Shown: positions 52,887 through 61,184, numbered from the stretch's first letter. The stretch is 64,000 nt of DNA from Bradyrhizobium diazoefficiens USDA 110 (GCF_000011365.1 NC_004463.1:7178001-7242000); one strand, 5' to 3'. Notes: generated by a model from the sequence alone, not told the origin. Numbers and translations are program-made.

Positions 52887-53513
52887 ATGTCCTTCGATTT
52901 CAGCAAGCTTCTCTCTGTCGCCTGGGGTGGCTGGACCACGACCTGGCCGACGCAACTGCTCGCCCTGATCTGGCTCGCCTGGCTCGCCAGCTGGGTCGGC
53001 GCCTCGTTCTGGCAGGGCCGCACGCAAAAGCAGGTGATGACCCTGGAGTCCGGCCGCTATCGCATCCCGATCCTGGTCGGCGGCATCCTGTTCACGCCGT
53101 GGACCGCCGAAGTGCTCGGTGAGAAGCCGCTCTGGGTGTTCAGCAACACCGGCGTCTACATCGTCGCGCTGATCGTGCTCGCCGGCATCTCCTTCACCTG
53201 GTGGGGACGGCTGCATCTCGGAAAATTCTGGTCCAACACCATCACCCACAAGGAAGACCACCGCGTCATCGACACCGGCCCGTACGGCATCGTGCGTCAT
53301 CCGATCTACACCGGCCTGATCGCCGGCATGCTGGCGACCGGCATCGCGGTCGGGACGGTGACCGCGATCCTCGGCGCGATCCTGATCTCGCTCGGCATGT
53401 GGCAGAAGGGGCGGATGGAAGAGGTGTTCCTGTCGAAGGAGCTCGGCGAGGACGCCTACGGCGCCTATTGCCGCCGCGTGCCGATGATCATCCCGTTCCT
53501 GTCGCCGCGGTGA
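52887..53513 (+). CDS. ICMT-like membrane methyltransferase family protein
   Basis: This 208-residue membrane protein has several hydrophobic segments and the isoprenylcysteine carboxyl methyltransferase-type C-terminus 'DTGPYGIVRHPIYTGLIAGM' followed by 'YGAYCRRVPMIIPF', the usual nucleotide/substrate region of this family. Bacterial members methylate lipids, polyprenyls or small acids; the substrate here is unknown. It is the last gene of the operon with the Mpo1-like and epimerase genes. Confidence 0.85.
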   Translation: MSFDFSKLLSVAWGGWTTTWPTQLLALIWLAWLASWVGASFWQGRTQKQVMTLESGRYRIPILVGGILFTPWTAEVLGEKPLWVFSNTGVYIVALIVLAGISFTWWGRLHLGKFWSNTITHKEDHRVIDTGPYGIVRHPIYTGLIAGMLATGIAVGTVTAILGAILISLGMWQKGRMEEVFLSKELGEDAYGAYCRRVPMIIPFLSPR

Positions 53514-53827
53514 TGTAACAAGCCCGCCATATCCTCCGATGTCGTCCTGGCGAAAGCCAGGACGACGTTGAGGAGGCAGCGTGCGCCACTGCATCGGCGC
53601 CTGCATCCTTGCCATGCAAATTCGGCGTGCTGCCATCCGCGCCATAAACGGCCCGATCCGAGCCCGCACAGGTTGACCTTTTTACCGCCACCCAGTTGGA
53701 TGCGCGCGCAATGAGGCACGACGACATCCATGGTTGACCTGGAGAGGTCGACGATCAGGCCTGGGCCCGCGCGGGGCCTGGAGCAATCCGGCGTTGGACT
53801 GTGCCGCAGGTTCGACAGGGGCTTCTC
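53514..53827. other. Gap with a short palindromic repeat (53541-53566)
   Basis: The 314-base gap has no gene I can support. GTCGTCCTGGC (53541-53551) and GCCAGGACGAC (53556-53566) form a perfect 11-bp hairpin with GAAA loop, of a type that recurs between genes in Bradyrhizobium in my recollection. It could also end the upstream operon. From 53567 on the sequence shows no start with ribosome-binding site other than that of the next gene. Confidence 0.55.
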
Positions 53828-55132
53828 ATGACCTTTTCCAGCATTTTTGCGCAGTTCGTTGCGCTTCTCGGCGGCATCGCTCTGCAATGGCGGAAGCTGT
53901 CCGGCACAGAGCCTGCGCCCGCATGGGGCCAGACGCCCGCCATTCCCCAAGCAAAGCCGCAAGGCGCGATCCCGACGCTGAAGATGCCGACCGCCCGCGG
54001 CTGGAGCGAGAGCCAGAAGCCGACCGTCGCGCCCGGGCTCAAGGTCAATGCGTTCGCAACCGGCCTCGACCATCCGCGCTGGATCGAGGTGCTGCCCAAT
54101 GGCGACGTGCTGATCGCGGAAGCGACCCAGATCGCGGGGCCGCCGCGATCCGTGTTTCACTACGCGATGCAGGCGACGATGCGGCGTGCCGCGGCGCTCG
54201 GCGTGTCCGCCAACCGCATCACGCTGCTGCGCGACAAGGACGGCGACGGCGTCGCCGAAGTACGCGGCGCGTTCATGGAAAACCTCAGCCAGCCGTTCGG
54301 CATGGCGCTGGTCGGCGACACCTTCTATGTCGGCAACACCGACGGCGTGATGGCCTTCCCCTATGTCGCCAATGCCGACCGCATCACTGCGCTTGGCAAG
54401 CGGCTCACCACGTTCAAGCCGAGCGGCCACTGGACGCGCAGCCTGCTCGCCAGTCCCGACGGCAGGAAGCTCTATGCCGGCGTCGGCTCGCTCAGCAACA
54501 TCGCCGAGATGGGCATGGAGGTCGAGGAAGGCCGCGCCGCGGTCTATGAGCTCGACCTCGCCGCCGGCACGCATCGCATTTTTGGTGCCGGCCTGCGCAA
54601 CCCAGTGGGCCTTGCCTGGGAGCCGACGACCGGCGTGCTCTGGACCGTCGTCAACGAGCGCGACGGGCTCGGCGACGAGACGCCGCCGGACTATCTCACC
54701 TCGGTGCGCGATGGCGGCTTCTATGGCTGGCCCTATTGCTACTGGGGCAAGACGGTGGACGACCGCGTGCCGCAGGATCCGGCAATGGTCGCCAAGGCGA
54801 TTCAACCGGACTATGCGCTGGGCGGCCACACCGCTTCGCTCGGCCTGTGCTGGATGCCATCAGGCACCCTGCCCGGCTTCCCCGACGGAATGGTGATCGG
54901 CCAGCACGGCTCGTGGAATCGCAGCAAGCTGTCCGGCTACAAGCTGGTGTTCATCCCGTTCGAGAACGGCAAGCCCTCCGGCCCCGGTCGCGACATCCTG
55001 TCGGGCTTCCTGTCCCCGGACGAGAAGGAATCCTACGGCCGCCCGGTTGGCGTCGTGATCGGCCCCGACAAGAAATCGCTGCTGATGGCCGACGACGTCG
55101 GCAACGTGATCTGGCGCGTCACCGGCGCGTAA
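53828..55132 (+). CDS. PQQ-dependent sugar dehydrogenase (sorbosone dehydrogenase-like)
   Basis: The 434-residue protein has an N-terminal membrane-anchoring or signal segment ('IFAQFVALLGGIALQW') and a beta-propeller of the glucose/sorbosone dehydrogenase family ('GLDHPRWIEVLPNGDVLIAE', 'NLSQPFGMALVGDTFYVGNT', 'GAGLRNPVGLAWEPTTGVLW', 'GQHGSWNRSKLSGYKLVFIP'). Enzymes of this group oxidise sugars in the periplasm with PQQ as cofactor. The start could be an in-frame GTG 27 bases upstream. No PQQ synthesis genes are nearby. Confidence 0.85.
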   Translation: MTFSSIFAQFVALLGGIALQWRKLSGTEPAPAWGQTPAIPQAKPQGAIPTLKMPTARGWSESQKPTVAPGLKVNAFATGLDHPRWIEVLPNGDVLIAEATQIAGPPRSVFHYAMQATMRRAAALGVSANRITLLRDKDGDGVAEVRGAFMENLSQPFGMALVGDTFYVGNTDGVMAFPYVANADRITALGKRLTTFKPSGHWTRSLLASPDGRKLYAGVGSLSNIAEMGMEVEEGRAAVYELDLAAGTHRIFGAGLRNPVGLAWEPTTGVLWTVVNERDGLGDETPPDYLTSVRDGGFYGWPYCYWGKTVDDRVPQDPAMVAKAIQPDYALGGHTASLGLCWMPSGTLPGFPDGMVIGQHGSWNRSKLSGYKLVFIPFENGKPSGPGRDILSGFLSPDEKESYGRPVGVVIGPDKKSLLMADDVGNVIWRVTGA

Positions 55133-55136
55133 AGGT

Positions 55137-55958
55137 TTACGTCCCGACACAGAGCGTGGCGCGCTGCTTGCGCAGCAGCGCGATCACCGACAGCGCCGTG
55201 ATCAGCCCGGTCTTGGGATTTTCGGACGGGATGTTCTCGATCGACATCGAGAAGCGCGCCGAATCCGCCTCGACCTCGATGCGGTGAACATTGCGCGTGA
55301 CGGTCGGATCGGCCCAGATCTGCACGGAGGTGCGATCAGGCCCGACACCCGCGAGCGACAGCGCGACTGCGACGTTGAGATTGGCCGGGAAGCCTTTTGC
55401 GGCCTCGCGCGCCGTGCCCTCGAACAGCTTTAGCGGCTCGCGCAGCGTGTCGATGTCGATGTTGTTGTGAACGATGAAGGGCGCACCCTTCAGCCCGTCG
55501 ATCGGCTTGCGCGTCACCATCTTCACCGAATGAATGGTGCCGATCACAGCGGCGTTGACGGCATCGAGCCCGATCAGCGCGCCGGTCGGCACGATGATGC
55601 GGCCGCCATTGGCACGGGCGAGATCGACGAGATCGAAATTGTCGAGCAGCCCGCCGACGCTGACGACGACAGCGGCCTTGCCGCGCTTCACTGCCGGCTC
55701 GACGATCGCGCGCAGCTGGCTGCTCGGTGCGCACTCGACCACGATGTCGGCGGCTTCACCGAGCTGGTCGATCGGCAGAACCTGCGGCGGGCGACGCAGG
55801 CCGTTGAGAAATGCCTGATGCTTGGCGGGATCGCGCACGGCGACGGCGGACAGTGTCAGCCCCTCGCCCTGATCGAGCGCGGCCGCGATCTTGGTGCCGA
55901 TCGAGCCCAGGCCTGCGATGGCCACCCGCAATTCGCTCGAAGCTGTCTGATCGGTCAT
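55137..55958 (-). CDS. L-aspartate dehydrogenase-like protein
   Basis: The 273-residue protein has the nucleotide motif 'RVAIAGLGSIGTKIAAALDQ', 'VVECAPSSQLRAIVEPAVKR' and 'VVVSVGGLLDNFDLVDLARA', then 'GALIGLDAVNAAVIGTIHSV' and 'FPANLNVAVALSLAGVGPDR', all features of the NadX/aspartate dehydrogenase family, which oxidises aspartate to iminoaspartate for NAD synthesis. Some such proteins instead act on other amino acids. The ATG at 55958 has GGAAGG. It follows the LysR gene on the same strand by 38 bases. Confidence 0.85.
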   Translation of the reverse strand: MTDQTASSELRVAIAGLGSIGTKIAAALDQGEGLTLSAVAVRDPAKHQAFLNGLRRPPQVLPIDQLGEAADIVVECAPSSQLRAIVEPAVKRGKAAVVVSVGGLLDNFDLVDLARANGGRIIVPTGALIGLDAVNAAVIGTIHSVKMVTRKPIDGLKGAPFIVHNNIDIDTLREPLKLFEGTAREAAKGFPANLNVAVALSLAGVGPDRTSVQIWADPTVTRNVHRIEVEADSARFSMSIENIPSENPKTGLITALSVIALLRKQRATLCVGT

Positions 55959-55996
55959 CACCTTCCACCTTCTATCCACGCCAATGTCATAGCCCC

Positions 55997-56914
55997 TCAG
56001 GCCTCGCGCGCATAGCTGCGCAGGCGGGCCTCGAGCACCGCCAGCATCGCATCGCGGGCCGGATCGCGCGAGCCGCGCAGCCAGGCGGCGGCGAGCGGCA
56101 GCCGGCCGACCGGGCCGCTCTGCTTCGGCCGGAGCGGCACGAAGCGCACGCCTGACACCGCCATGCGCGTGGTCCAGCGCGGCACGATCGCCACCCCAAG
56201 CTTCGTTGCCACCAGATGGATGATGGTCTGCTTCTCGTCGGCGACCTGGACGATGCGCGGCGTCAGCCCCGCCTGCTCGAACAATTTGATGGTGAGGTCG
56301 TGGCTGTGCGGCCGCGAGCGGCGGTCCGGCACCAGCATGGCCTCGTCGGCGATCTGCGCCAGCGTGATCGACTTGCGCTCCGCGAGCGCGTGGCGCTGTG
56401 GGAACGCCACGATGGCGGTCTCCTGGAGCAGATCGCGGAATTCGAGCCGCTTGTCCGCGCTGTCGGGCGGGCGGACGAAAGCGAGATCGAGCGCGCCGGT
56501 CAAAATCTTCGGCAGCAGCCGGACCGTCTTGTCCTCCAGAAGCTGCACCGCGATGTCGGGATGCTTGTCGCGAAAATCGCGCAGCAGCGGCGGCAGCAAT
56601 CCCGCCGCCGCGCTGTCGATGGCGCCGACCCGCAGCCGCCGGGCGGCCCCGGCACGCGAACGGTTGCGCAGATTATTCTCGACCGCCTCGACGCGGGCGA
56701 GGATGGCGCGGGCATCGCGCAAAAGCGTCGCACCGTCCTCGGTGAGCGACACCGCGCGCGTGGTCCGCGCGAACAGCCGCGTGCCCAGGTCCTCTTCCAG
56801 CAGCCTGATCTGGCGCCCGAGCGCAGACGGCAGCATCTGGAGCTGCTGCGCCGCATGGCCGAAATGCAACTGCTCGGCCGCCGCCACGAAGCATCGAAGC
56901 TGATGCAATTCCAT
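55997..56914 (-). CDS. LysR family transcriptional regulator
   Basis: This 305-residue protein starts 'MELHQLRCFVAAAEQLHFGH', with HTH 'AAQQLQMLPSALGRQIRLLE', and has an effector domain ('DLAFVRPPDSADKRLEFRDL', 'QTIIHLVATKLGVAIVPRWT'), characteristic of LysR regulators of aromatic or organic acid catabolism. It is divergent from an MFS transporter and the tartrate/malate dehydrogenase gene, and a TTATA-N11-TATAA box lies in the gap, so it is their likely activator. The aspartate dehydrogenase-like gene downstream may share its transcript. Confidence 0.93.
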   Translation of the reverse strand: MELHQLRCFVAAAEQLHFGHAAQQLQMLPSALGRQIRLLEEDLGTRLFARTTRAVSLTEDGATLLRDARAILARVEAVENNLRNRSRAGAARRLRVGAIDSAAAGLLPPLLRDFRDKHPDIAVQLLEDKTVRLLPKILTGALDLAFVRPPDSADKRLEFRDLLQETAIVAFPQRHALAERKSITLAQIADEAMLVPDRRSRPHSHDLTIKLFEQAGLTPRIVQVADEKQTIIHLVATKLGVAIVPRWTTRMAVSGVRFVPLRPKQSGPVGRLPLAAAWLRGSRDPARDAMLAVLEARLRSYAREA

Positions 56915-56944
56915 CCAGGGTCCTCTCGCCTCTCCTCGCGAGGA

Positions 56945-56965
56945 TTATATCATTTTTTTGTATAA
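56945..56965. promoter_or_regulatory. Candidate LysR box between LysR and MFS genes
   Basis: TTATA (56945-56949) and TATAA (56961-56965) flank 11 bases of T-rich sequence, fitting the interrupted dyad (T-N11-A) usual for LysR binding sites. It lies 30 bases before the LysR start and 104 before the MFS start. The arms are short, so this is a candidate only. Confidence 0.45.
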
Positions 56966-57068
56966 ACCAGCGCCAATTGAGTCCCCCCTTTCCTCCCGAC
57001 TACGCTCGTTGCCGGCATGGACCTTTGGGTTCGCCGACATAACGAGAAAACCGGGACAGGAGGCCAGG

Positions 57069-58367
57069 GTGGCGAGCGAGATTCAGACGCGCGTGCTGCG
57101 CAAGATCACCTGGCGCATCGTTCCCTTCATCATGCTGCTCTACTTCGTGGCCTTCATCGACCGCGTCAATATCGGCTTCGCCTCGCTGACGATGAACAAG
57201 GACATCGGCCTGTCGCCCGCGGTCTACGGCTTCGGCGCCGGCATCTTCTTCTGGGGTTATTTCCTGTTCGAGGTGCCCTCCAACATCATCCTGCACAAGA
57301 TCGGCGCGCGGATCTGGATCGCGCGGGTGATGATCACCTGGGGCATCGTGTCGGCGGCGATGGCGTTCGTGCAGGGGCCGACCGGCTTCTACATCCTGCG
57401 CTTCCTGCTCGGCGTCGCCGAAGCCGGTTTCTTTCCCGGCATCATCCTCTACCTCTCCTACTGGTTCCCGGCGCGCCAGCGCGCCGCGGTGACCGCGCTG
57501 TTCATGGCGGCAGCGCCGCTCTCCACCGTGCTGGGCTCGCCGATATCAGGTGCGCTGCTGGAGATGGACGGCCTGCTCGGCTTCAAGGGCTGGCAATGGC
57601 TGTTCGTGCTGGAGGCGCTGCCGGCCGTGCTGCTCGGCTTCGTCGTGCTGGGCTTCCTGACCGACCGCCCCGAGAAGGCGAAATGGCTCACTGATGACGA
57701 GCGCCGCTGGCTGGTCGAGACCATGAACGCGGAGACCACCAGCAAGGCCGCGACCGCGAGCCACAGCATCTGGCGCGGGCTTGCCGATCCGCGCGTGCTG
57801 GCGCTGGCGCTGATCTATTTCGGCACCTCGGCCGGCCTCTACACGCTCGGCGTCTGGGCGCCGCAGATCATCAAGCAGTTCGGCCTGTCCTCGCTCCAGG
57901 TCGGCTTCCTCAATGCGCTGCCGGCAACCGCCGCGGTCGTCGCCATGATCCTGTGGGCGCGGCATTCGGACCGCACCGGCGAGCGGACCTGGCACGTGGT
58001 GTGGGCCTGCCTGCTCGCCGCGGCCGGGCTCGCCTATGCCGGGCTTGCGGCCAGCGTCGTCGCCGTGCTGGTTGCGCTCGCGCTCATCAACATCGGCATC
58101 TCCTCGGCAAAACCGCCGCTGTGGAGCATGCCGACGCTGTTCCTGTCCGGTCCCGCGGCCGCAGCCGGCATCGCCACCATCAACTCGATCGGCAATCTCG
58201 GCGGCTTCGTCGGGCCCGCCATGATCGGCTGGATCAAGGACCAGACAGGCAGCTTCGTCGGCGGGCTCTACTTCGTCGCCGGCCTGCTCGTTCTCTCCGC
58301 GGTCCTCACCCTGCTATTGTCGCGCGCGCAAACCGCGCCCGTCGAACCCGTCCCGCAATCCCGCTGA
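57069..58367 (+). CDS. MFS transporter (anion:cation symporter type)
   Basis: This 432-residue carrier belongs to the ACS/phthalate permease-like MFS branch, with 'PFIMLLYFVAFIDRVNIGFA' at the start (the D-R-x-N signature), 'RFLLGVAEAGFFPGIILYLS' and twelve predicted membrane segments. Members import tartrate, 4-hydroxyphenylacetate and similar acids. The GTG at 57069 has AGGAGG (57058-57063) upstream, so I prefer it over an ATG at 56958 that would add 37 residues. It is followed 21 bases later by the tartrate/malate dehydrogenase gene, suggesting tartrate or malate uptake. Confidence 0.9.
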   Translation: MASEIQTRVLRKITWRIVPFIMLLYFVAFIDRVNIGFASLTMNKDIGLSPAVYGFGAGIFFWGYFLFEVPSNIILHKIGARIWIARVMITWGIVSAAMAFVQGPTGFYILRFLLGVAEAGFFPGIILYLSYWFPARQRAAVTALFMAAAPLSTVLGSPISGALLEMDGLLGFKGWQWLFVLEALPAVLLGFVVLGFLTDRPEKAKWLTDDERRWLVETMNAETTSKAATASHSIWRGLADPRVLALALIYFGTSAGLYTLGVWAPQIIKQFGLSSLQVGFLNALPATAAVVAMILWARHSDRTGERTWHVVWACLLAAAGLAYAGLAASVVAVLVALALINIGISSAKPPLWSMPTLFLSGPAAAAGIATINSIGNLGGFVGPAMIGWIKDQTGSFVGGLYFVAGLLVLSAVLTLLLSRAQTAPVEPVPQSR

Positions 58368-58388
58368 CATCCCAAACGGAGCATTTTC

Positions 58389-59462
58389 ATGCGCACCCAT
58401 TCGATCGCAGCCATCCCCGCCGACGGCATCGGCCCCGAGGTCATCTCGGCCGGTGTCCGCGTGCTGGAGGCGCTGGCCAGGCGCAGCGGCGACCTCGCCT
58501 TCAACGTCAAGACCTTCGACTGGGGCTCGGACTATTACAAGAAGCACGGCGTGATGATGCCGGCCGACGGCCTCGCGGAGCTGAAGAAGTTCGACGCGAT
58601 CTATTTCGGCGCGGTCGGCGCCCCCGACGTGCCCGATCACATCACGCTGTGGGGCCTGCGCCTGCCGATCTGTCAGGGCTTTGACCAATACGCCAATGTG
58701 CGGCCGACAAAAATCCTGCCGGGCGTCGCCTCGCCGCTGCGCAATGTCGGCGTCGGCGATCTCGACTGGGTGATCGTGCGCGAGAACTCCGAAGGCGAAT
58801 ATGCCGGCATGGGCGGCCGCGCGCACAGGGGCCTGCCGGAAGAGGTCGGCACGGAAGTCGCCGTCTTCACCCGCGTCGGCGTGACGCGGATCATGCGCTA
58901 CGCATTCCAGCTCGCGGAGTCGCGTCCGCGCAAGTTCCTGACCATCGTGACCAAGTCGAACGCGCAGCGCCATGGCATGGTGATGTGGGACGAGATCGCG
59001 GCCGAGGTCGCCGGCGAATTCCCCGATGTGACCTGGGACAAGATGCTGGTCGACGCCATGACGGTACGCATGACGCTGCATCCGAAGAGCCTCGACACCA
59101 TCGTGGCGACCAACCTGCACGCCGACATCCTCTCCGACCTTGCCGGCGCGCTGGCGGGAAGCCTCGGTGTCGCGCCGACCGGCAACATCGATCCGCAGCG
59201 CCGCTTCCCCTCGATGTTCGAGCCAATCCACGGCTCGGCCTTCGACATCACCGGGAAGGGCATCGCGAACCCCGTCGCGACCTTCTGGACCGGCGCGCAG
59301 ATGCTCGAGCATCTCGGCGAGAAGGACGCAGCAATGCGGCTGATGACGGCCGTCGAGCGCGTCTGCGCGGCCGGTGTGCTGACGCCCGATGTCGGCGGCA
59401 AGGCGACGACGAAGGAGGTGACCGACGCCGTCATCGACGCGATCCACGGGTCGAACGTGTAG
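58389..59462 (+). CDS. Tartrate/D-malate dehydrogenase (isopropylmalate dehydrogenase family)
   Basis: The 357-residue protein is an NAD-dependent beta-decarboxylating dehydrogenase of the isocitrate/isopropylmalate family. Features include 'IPADGIGPEVISAGVRVLEA', 'FGAVGAPDVPDHITLWGLRL', 'VIVRENSEGEYAGMGGRAHR', 'VTKSNAQRHGMVMWDEIAAE', the Asp-rich 'MLVDAMTVRMTLHPKSLDTI' and 'GNIDPQRRFPSMFEPIHGSA'. The RENSEGEY/GM pattern without LeuB-specific insertions fits TtuC tartrate dehydrogenase/decarboxylase or D-malate dehydrogenase. Cotranscription with an organic-acid MFS gene and a divergent LysR gene supports a tartrate or malate catabolic role. Confidence 0.9.
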   Translation: MRTHSIAAIPADGIGPEVISAGVRVLEALARRSGDLAFNVKTFDWGSDYYKKHGVMMPADGLAELKKFDAIYFGAVGAPDVPDHITLWGLRLPICQGFDQYANVRPTKILPGVASPLRNVGVGDLDWVIVRENSEGEYAGMGGRAHRGLPEEVGTEVAVFTRVGVTRIMRYAFQLAESRPRKFLTIVTKSNAQRHGMVMWDEIAAEVAGEFPDVTWDKMLVDAMTVRMTLHPKSLDTIVATNLHADILSDLAGALAGSLGVAPTGNIDPQRRFPSMFEPIHGSAFDITGKGIANPVATFWTGAQMLEHLGEKDAAMRLMTAVERVCAAGVLTPDVGGKATTKEVTDAVIDAIHGSNV

Positions 59463-59572
59463 TGGGTTTGGCCACGCCGGCGCGGCGACCATGGTGGGCT
59501 CCGACGGCGTTGCCGGCGGCGCCCGGCGCCTGACCTTGGTCGCAGGCACGACCCCCTCCCTCCGCGAGGCGC

Positions 59573-59599
59573 GGGAGGGTCCAAAATTTTTGGCCTCCC
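59573..59599 (+). terminator. Hairpin after the tartrate dehydrogenase gene
   Basis: GGGAGG (59573-59578) pairs with CCTCCC (59594-59599), and CCAAAA with TTTTGG, with GT bulged on one side and one central T. There is no T-tract, so termination is plausible but not certain. It lies immediately before the heat-shock promoter. Confidence 0.5.
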
Positions 59600-59601
59600 T
59601 C

Positions 59602-59630
59602 TTGAAACCAAAACTGTGTTTTTTTATTTT
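59602..59630 (+). promoter_or_regulatory. Housekeeping-type promoter of the hsp20 operon
   Basis: TTGAAA (59602-59607) and TATTTT (59625-59630) are separated by exactly 17 bases, a good match to the vegetative promoter consensus. Genes controlled by ROSE thermometers in Bradyrhizobium are known to have housekeeping-type promoters, which agrees. Transcription would start near 59637. Confidence 0.65.
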
Positions 59631-59636
59631 TTCGGT

Positions 59637-59746
59637 GCCGCCGAGAGGTGGCGTCCCCGACGCCTCATGGGTCGGGAACGACTGAGACGGGCACCGGTCG
59701 TGTCCGGTGCCGCTCGTATCCATTTTGCTCCTTGGAGGATTTGGCT
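59637..59746 (+). ncRNA. ROSE-type RNA thermometer in the hsp20 leader
   Basis: The leader of about 110 bases contains the GGCACCGG / CCGGTGCC hairpin (59695-59716 region) and ends with TTTGCTCCTTGGAGGATTTG (59724-59743). There, CTCC pairs with GGAG of the Shine-Dalgarno around a TT loop, and the preceding TTGCT is the conserved U-U/C-G-C-U motif of ROSE elements. In ROSE elements this last hairpin masks the ribosome-binding site at normal temperature and melts on heating. The 5' hairpins were not folded in detail. Confidence 0.85.
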
Positions 59747-60202
59747 ATGCGCACTTACGACTTCTCTCCCCTGTGGCGTTCGACCATTGGCTTCGACCGC
59801 CTTTTCGACCTCGTTGAAACGGCACAGCGTGCCGGCGAGGATAATTATCCCCCCTACAACATCGAACGCGTCAGCGAGGATCGCTACCAGATTTCGCTCG
59901 CGATCGCGGGCTTTTCGCCCGACGAGGTCTCCGTGACTGCCGAGCAGAATGCGGTGATCGTCGAGGGAAACAAGGCCGACAAGGCCGAACGCGAGTATCT
60001 CTACCGGGGCATTTCCGCGCGGCCCTTCAAGCGGCAGTTCAACCTGGCAGACTATGTTCAGGTGCAGAGCGCCGCGTTCGAGAACGGTCTGCTCAAGATC
60101 GAACTGATCCGGGAGATTCCTGAAGCGATGAAGCCGCGGCGAATTGCCATCAATGCCGCGCCGTCCGGCACCGTGCATCAGCTCGAAGGCAGAGCCGCCT
60201 GA
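59747..60202 (+). CDS. Small heat shock protein, Hsp20 family
   Basis: The 151-residue protein starts 'MRTYDFSPLWRSTIGFDRLF', typical of the Bradyrhizobium/IbpA class A small heat shock proteins, and has an alpha-crystallin domain with 'NIERVSEDRYQISLAIAGFS', 'VEGNKADKAEREYLYRGISA' and 'FENGLLKIELIREIPEAMKP', plus a C-terminal 'RRIAIN' I-x-I motif for oligomer contacts. It holds unfolding proteins during heat stress. The start has GGAGG placed inside the ROSE hairpin. Three very small genes follow in the same direction. Confidence 0.95.
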   Translation: MRTYDFSPLWRSTIGFDRLFDLVETAQRAGEDNYPPYNIERVSEDRYQISLAIAGFSPDEVSVTAEQNAVIVEGNKADKAEREYLYRGISARPFKRQFNLADYVQVQSAAFENGLLKIELIREIPEAMKPRRIAINAAPSGTVHQLEGRAA

Positions 60203-60226
60203 TTTTCGTTTTGTCGGAGACCTGGT

Positions 60227-60253
60227 GATCCCGCCTGATCGTCGGGCGGGATC
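60227..60253 (+). other. Hairpin between hsp20 and the next small gene
   Basis: GATCCCGCC (60227-60235) pairs with GGCGGGATC (60245-60253) around a 9-base loop, without a T-tract. It may slow RNA decay or reduce expression of the downstream small genes relative to hsp20. Function inferred. Confidence 0.5.
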
Positions 60254-60322
60254 GACCGCGGCCTTCAGCCGCGTACCCCAATGCAAACAGAGGTTTTAGC
60301 GAAAGGAGAAGGAGGACCTCTC

Positions 60323-60640
60323 ATGATCGATCATGCTGACAACATCATCGACCTGAACGCAATACTGCACCCCGGCTCTGTCTATGCTCATCCCCGCGAC
60401 GTCGTCGAGGATCCGGCTCTGTCGATCGGCGAGAAGCGAGCGATCCTCGCGTCCTGGGCTTCAGACGCCGCCAGCGTTGCCTCAAACCCGGCGCTGAGAG
60501 AACTGCCGGGCTCGGACAAGCCCGTCACCATCGACGAGATTCTGGAAGCGCTCGCGATGCTGGACCACCATCCAAAGGGTCCCCCGGGCGGCAAGCCGGT
60601 CCGCACGCGGTCCATCTTGCGAACCGGTCTCGCAGCCTAG
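60323..60640 (+). CDS. Small hypothetical protein in the hsp20 operon
   Basis: The ATG at 60323 has GGAGG seven bases upstream (an extended AAGGAGGA). The 105-residue product starts 'MIDHADNIIDLNAILHPGSV', has 'LSIGEKRAILASWASDAASV' in the middle and 'TIDEILEALAMLDHHPKGPP' at the end. I recognise it only as a conserved hypothetical often near rhizobial small heat shock genes; the sequence suggests mostly helical, soluble structure. It is 121 bases behind hsp20 and 28 before the next small gene. Confidence 0.7.
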   Translation: MIDHADNIIDLNAILHPGSVYAHPRDVVEDPALSIGEKRAILASWASDAASVASNPALRELPGSDKPVTIDEILEALAMLDHHPKGPPGGKPVRTRSILRTGLAA

Positions 60641-60667
60641 GCAACGGCCGCTCAACGGGGGATTGCG

Positions 60668-60913
60668 ATGATGATGATTGATGAAGAGCTGGCCTTGTTG
60701 CGCGCACACCGCAACAACATCGGCCGTTACCAACGATTGCTCAAGACCGAACTGACGGAGGTCGAGCGGCGGTTCATTGAAAGGCGCCTGTCCGAGGAGC
60801 GTTCCGCGATCGAAAAGCTTGCAGCCTCTGCGTTTCCCCTCACCCTTCGAGCTCCAAAGAGGGCGATCGGGAAGGCAACCATGCTCATGACGCAAGCTGA
60901 CACGGCGAATTGA
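60668..60913 (+). CDS. Very small helical hypothetical protein
   Basis: The 81-residue product 'MMMIDEELALLRAHRNNIGR' to 'MLMTQADTAN' has a first half of charged helix with the pattern 'TEVERRFIERRLSEERSAIE', likely a coiled coil. GGGGA precedes the ATG at proper distance. It overlaps nothing and is one base before the next start. Function unknown. Confidence 0.7.
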   Translation: MMMIDEELALLRAHRNNIGRYQRLLKTELTEVERRFIERRLSEERSAIEKLAASAFPLTLRAPKRAIGKATMLMTQADTAN

Positions 60914-60914
60914 A

Positions 60915-61184
60915 ATGCCCGATAACCTCCCGACCTTCGAAATGTTCTTGAGGAGATACGGCCGAAGGACATGGCGCTGGCGTGTCTGCACGACCGAAGG
61001 TCACCTCGTCATGCACGGGTCCGAAAATGGCCGGCCTGCGGCGAAATATGCGGCGGAAAGGGCATTGTTTCTGATGCTTCTCGCCGCGCCCTATCGACCG
61101 GCGAGCCAGGCTTCCGCCATGGCTCGCTCGTCCTTGGCGACACCAGCACCAAGATGGCTGCCGCGGCAGCGGTTGCGTGAATGA
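60915..61184 (+). CDS. Very small hypothetical protein
   Basis: Starting one base after the preceding stop, this 89-residue frame encodes 'FEMFLRRYGRRTWRWRVCTT' and 'GHLVMHGSENGRPAAKYAAE', followed by a hydrophobic stretch 'RALFLMLLAAPYR'. The first 60 residues resemble small conserved rhizobial proteins with a W-R-W-x-V core; the last 30 are Arg/Pro-rich and may not be part of the original gene. Function unknown. It ends the hsp20 operon as far as can be seen. Confidence 0.6.
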   Translation: MPDNLPTFEMFLRRYGRRTWRWRVCTTEGHLVMHGSENGRPAAKYAAERALFLMLLAAPYRPASQASAMARSSLATPAPRWLPRQRLRE

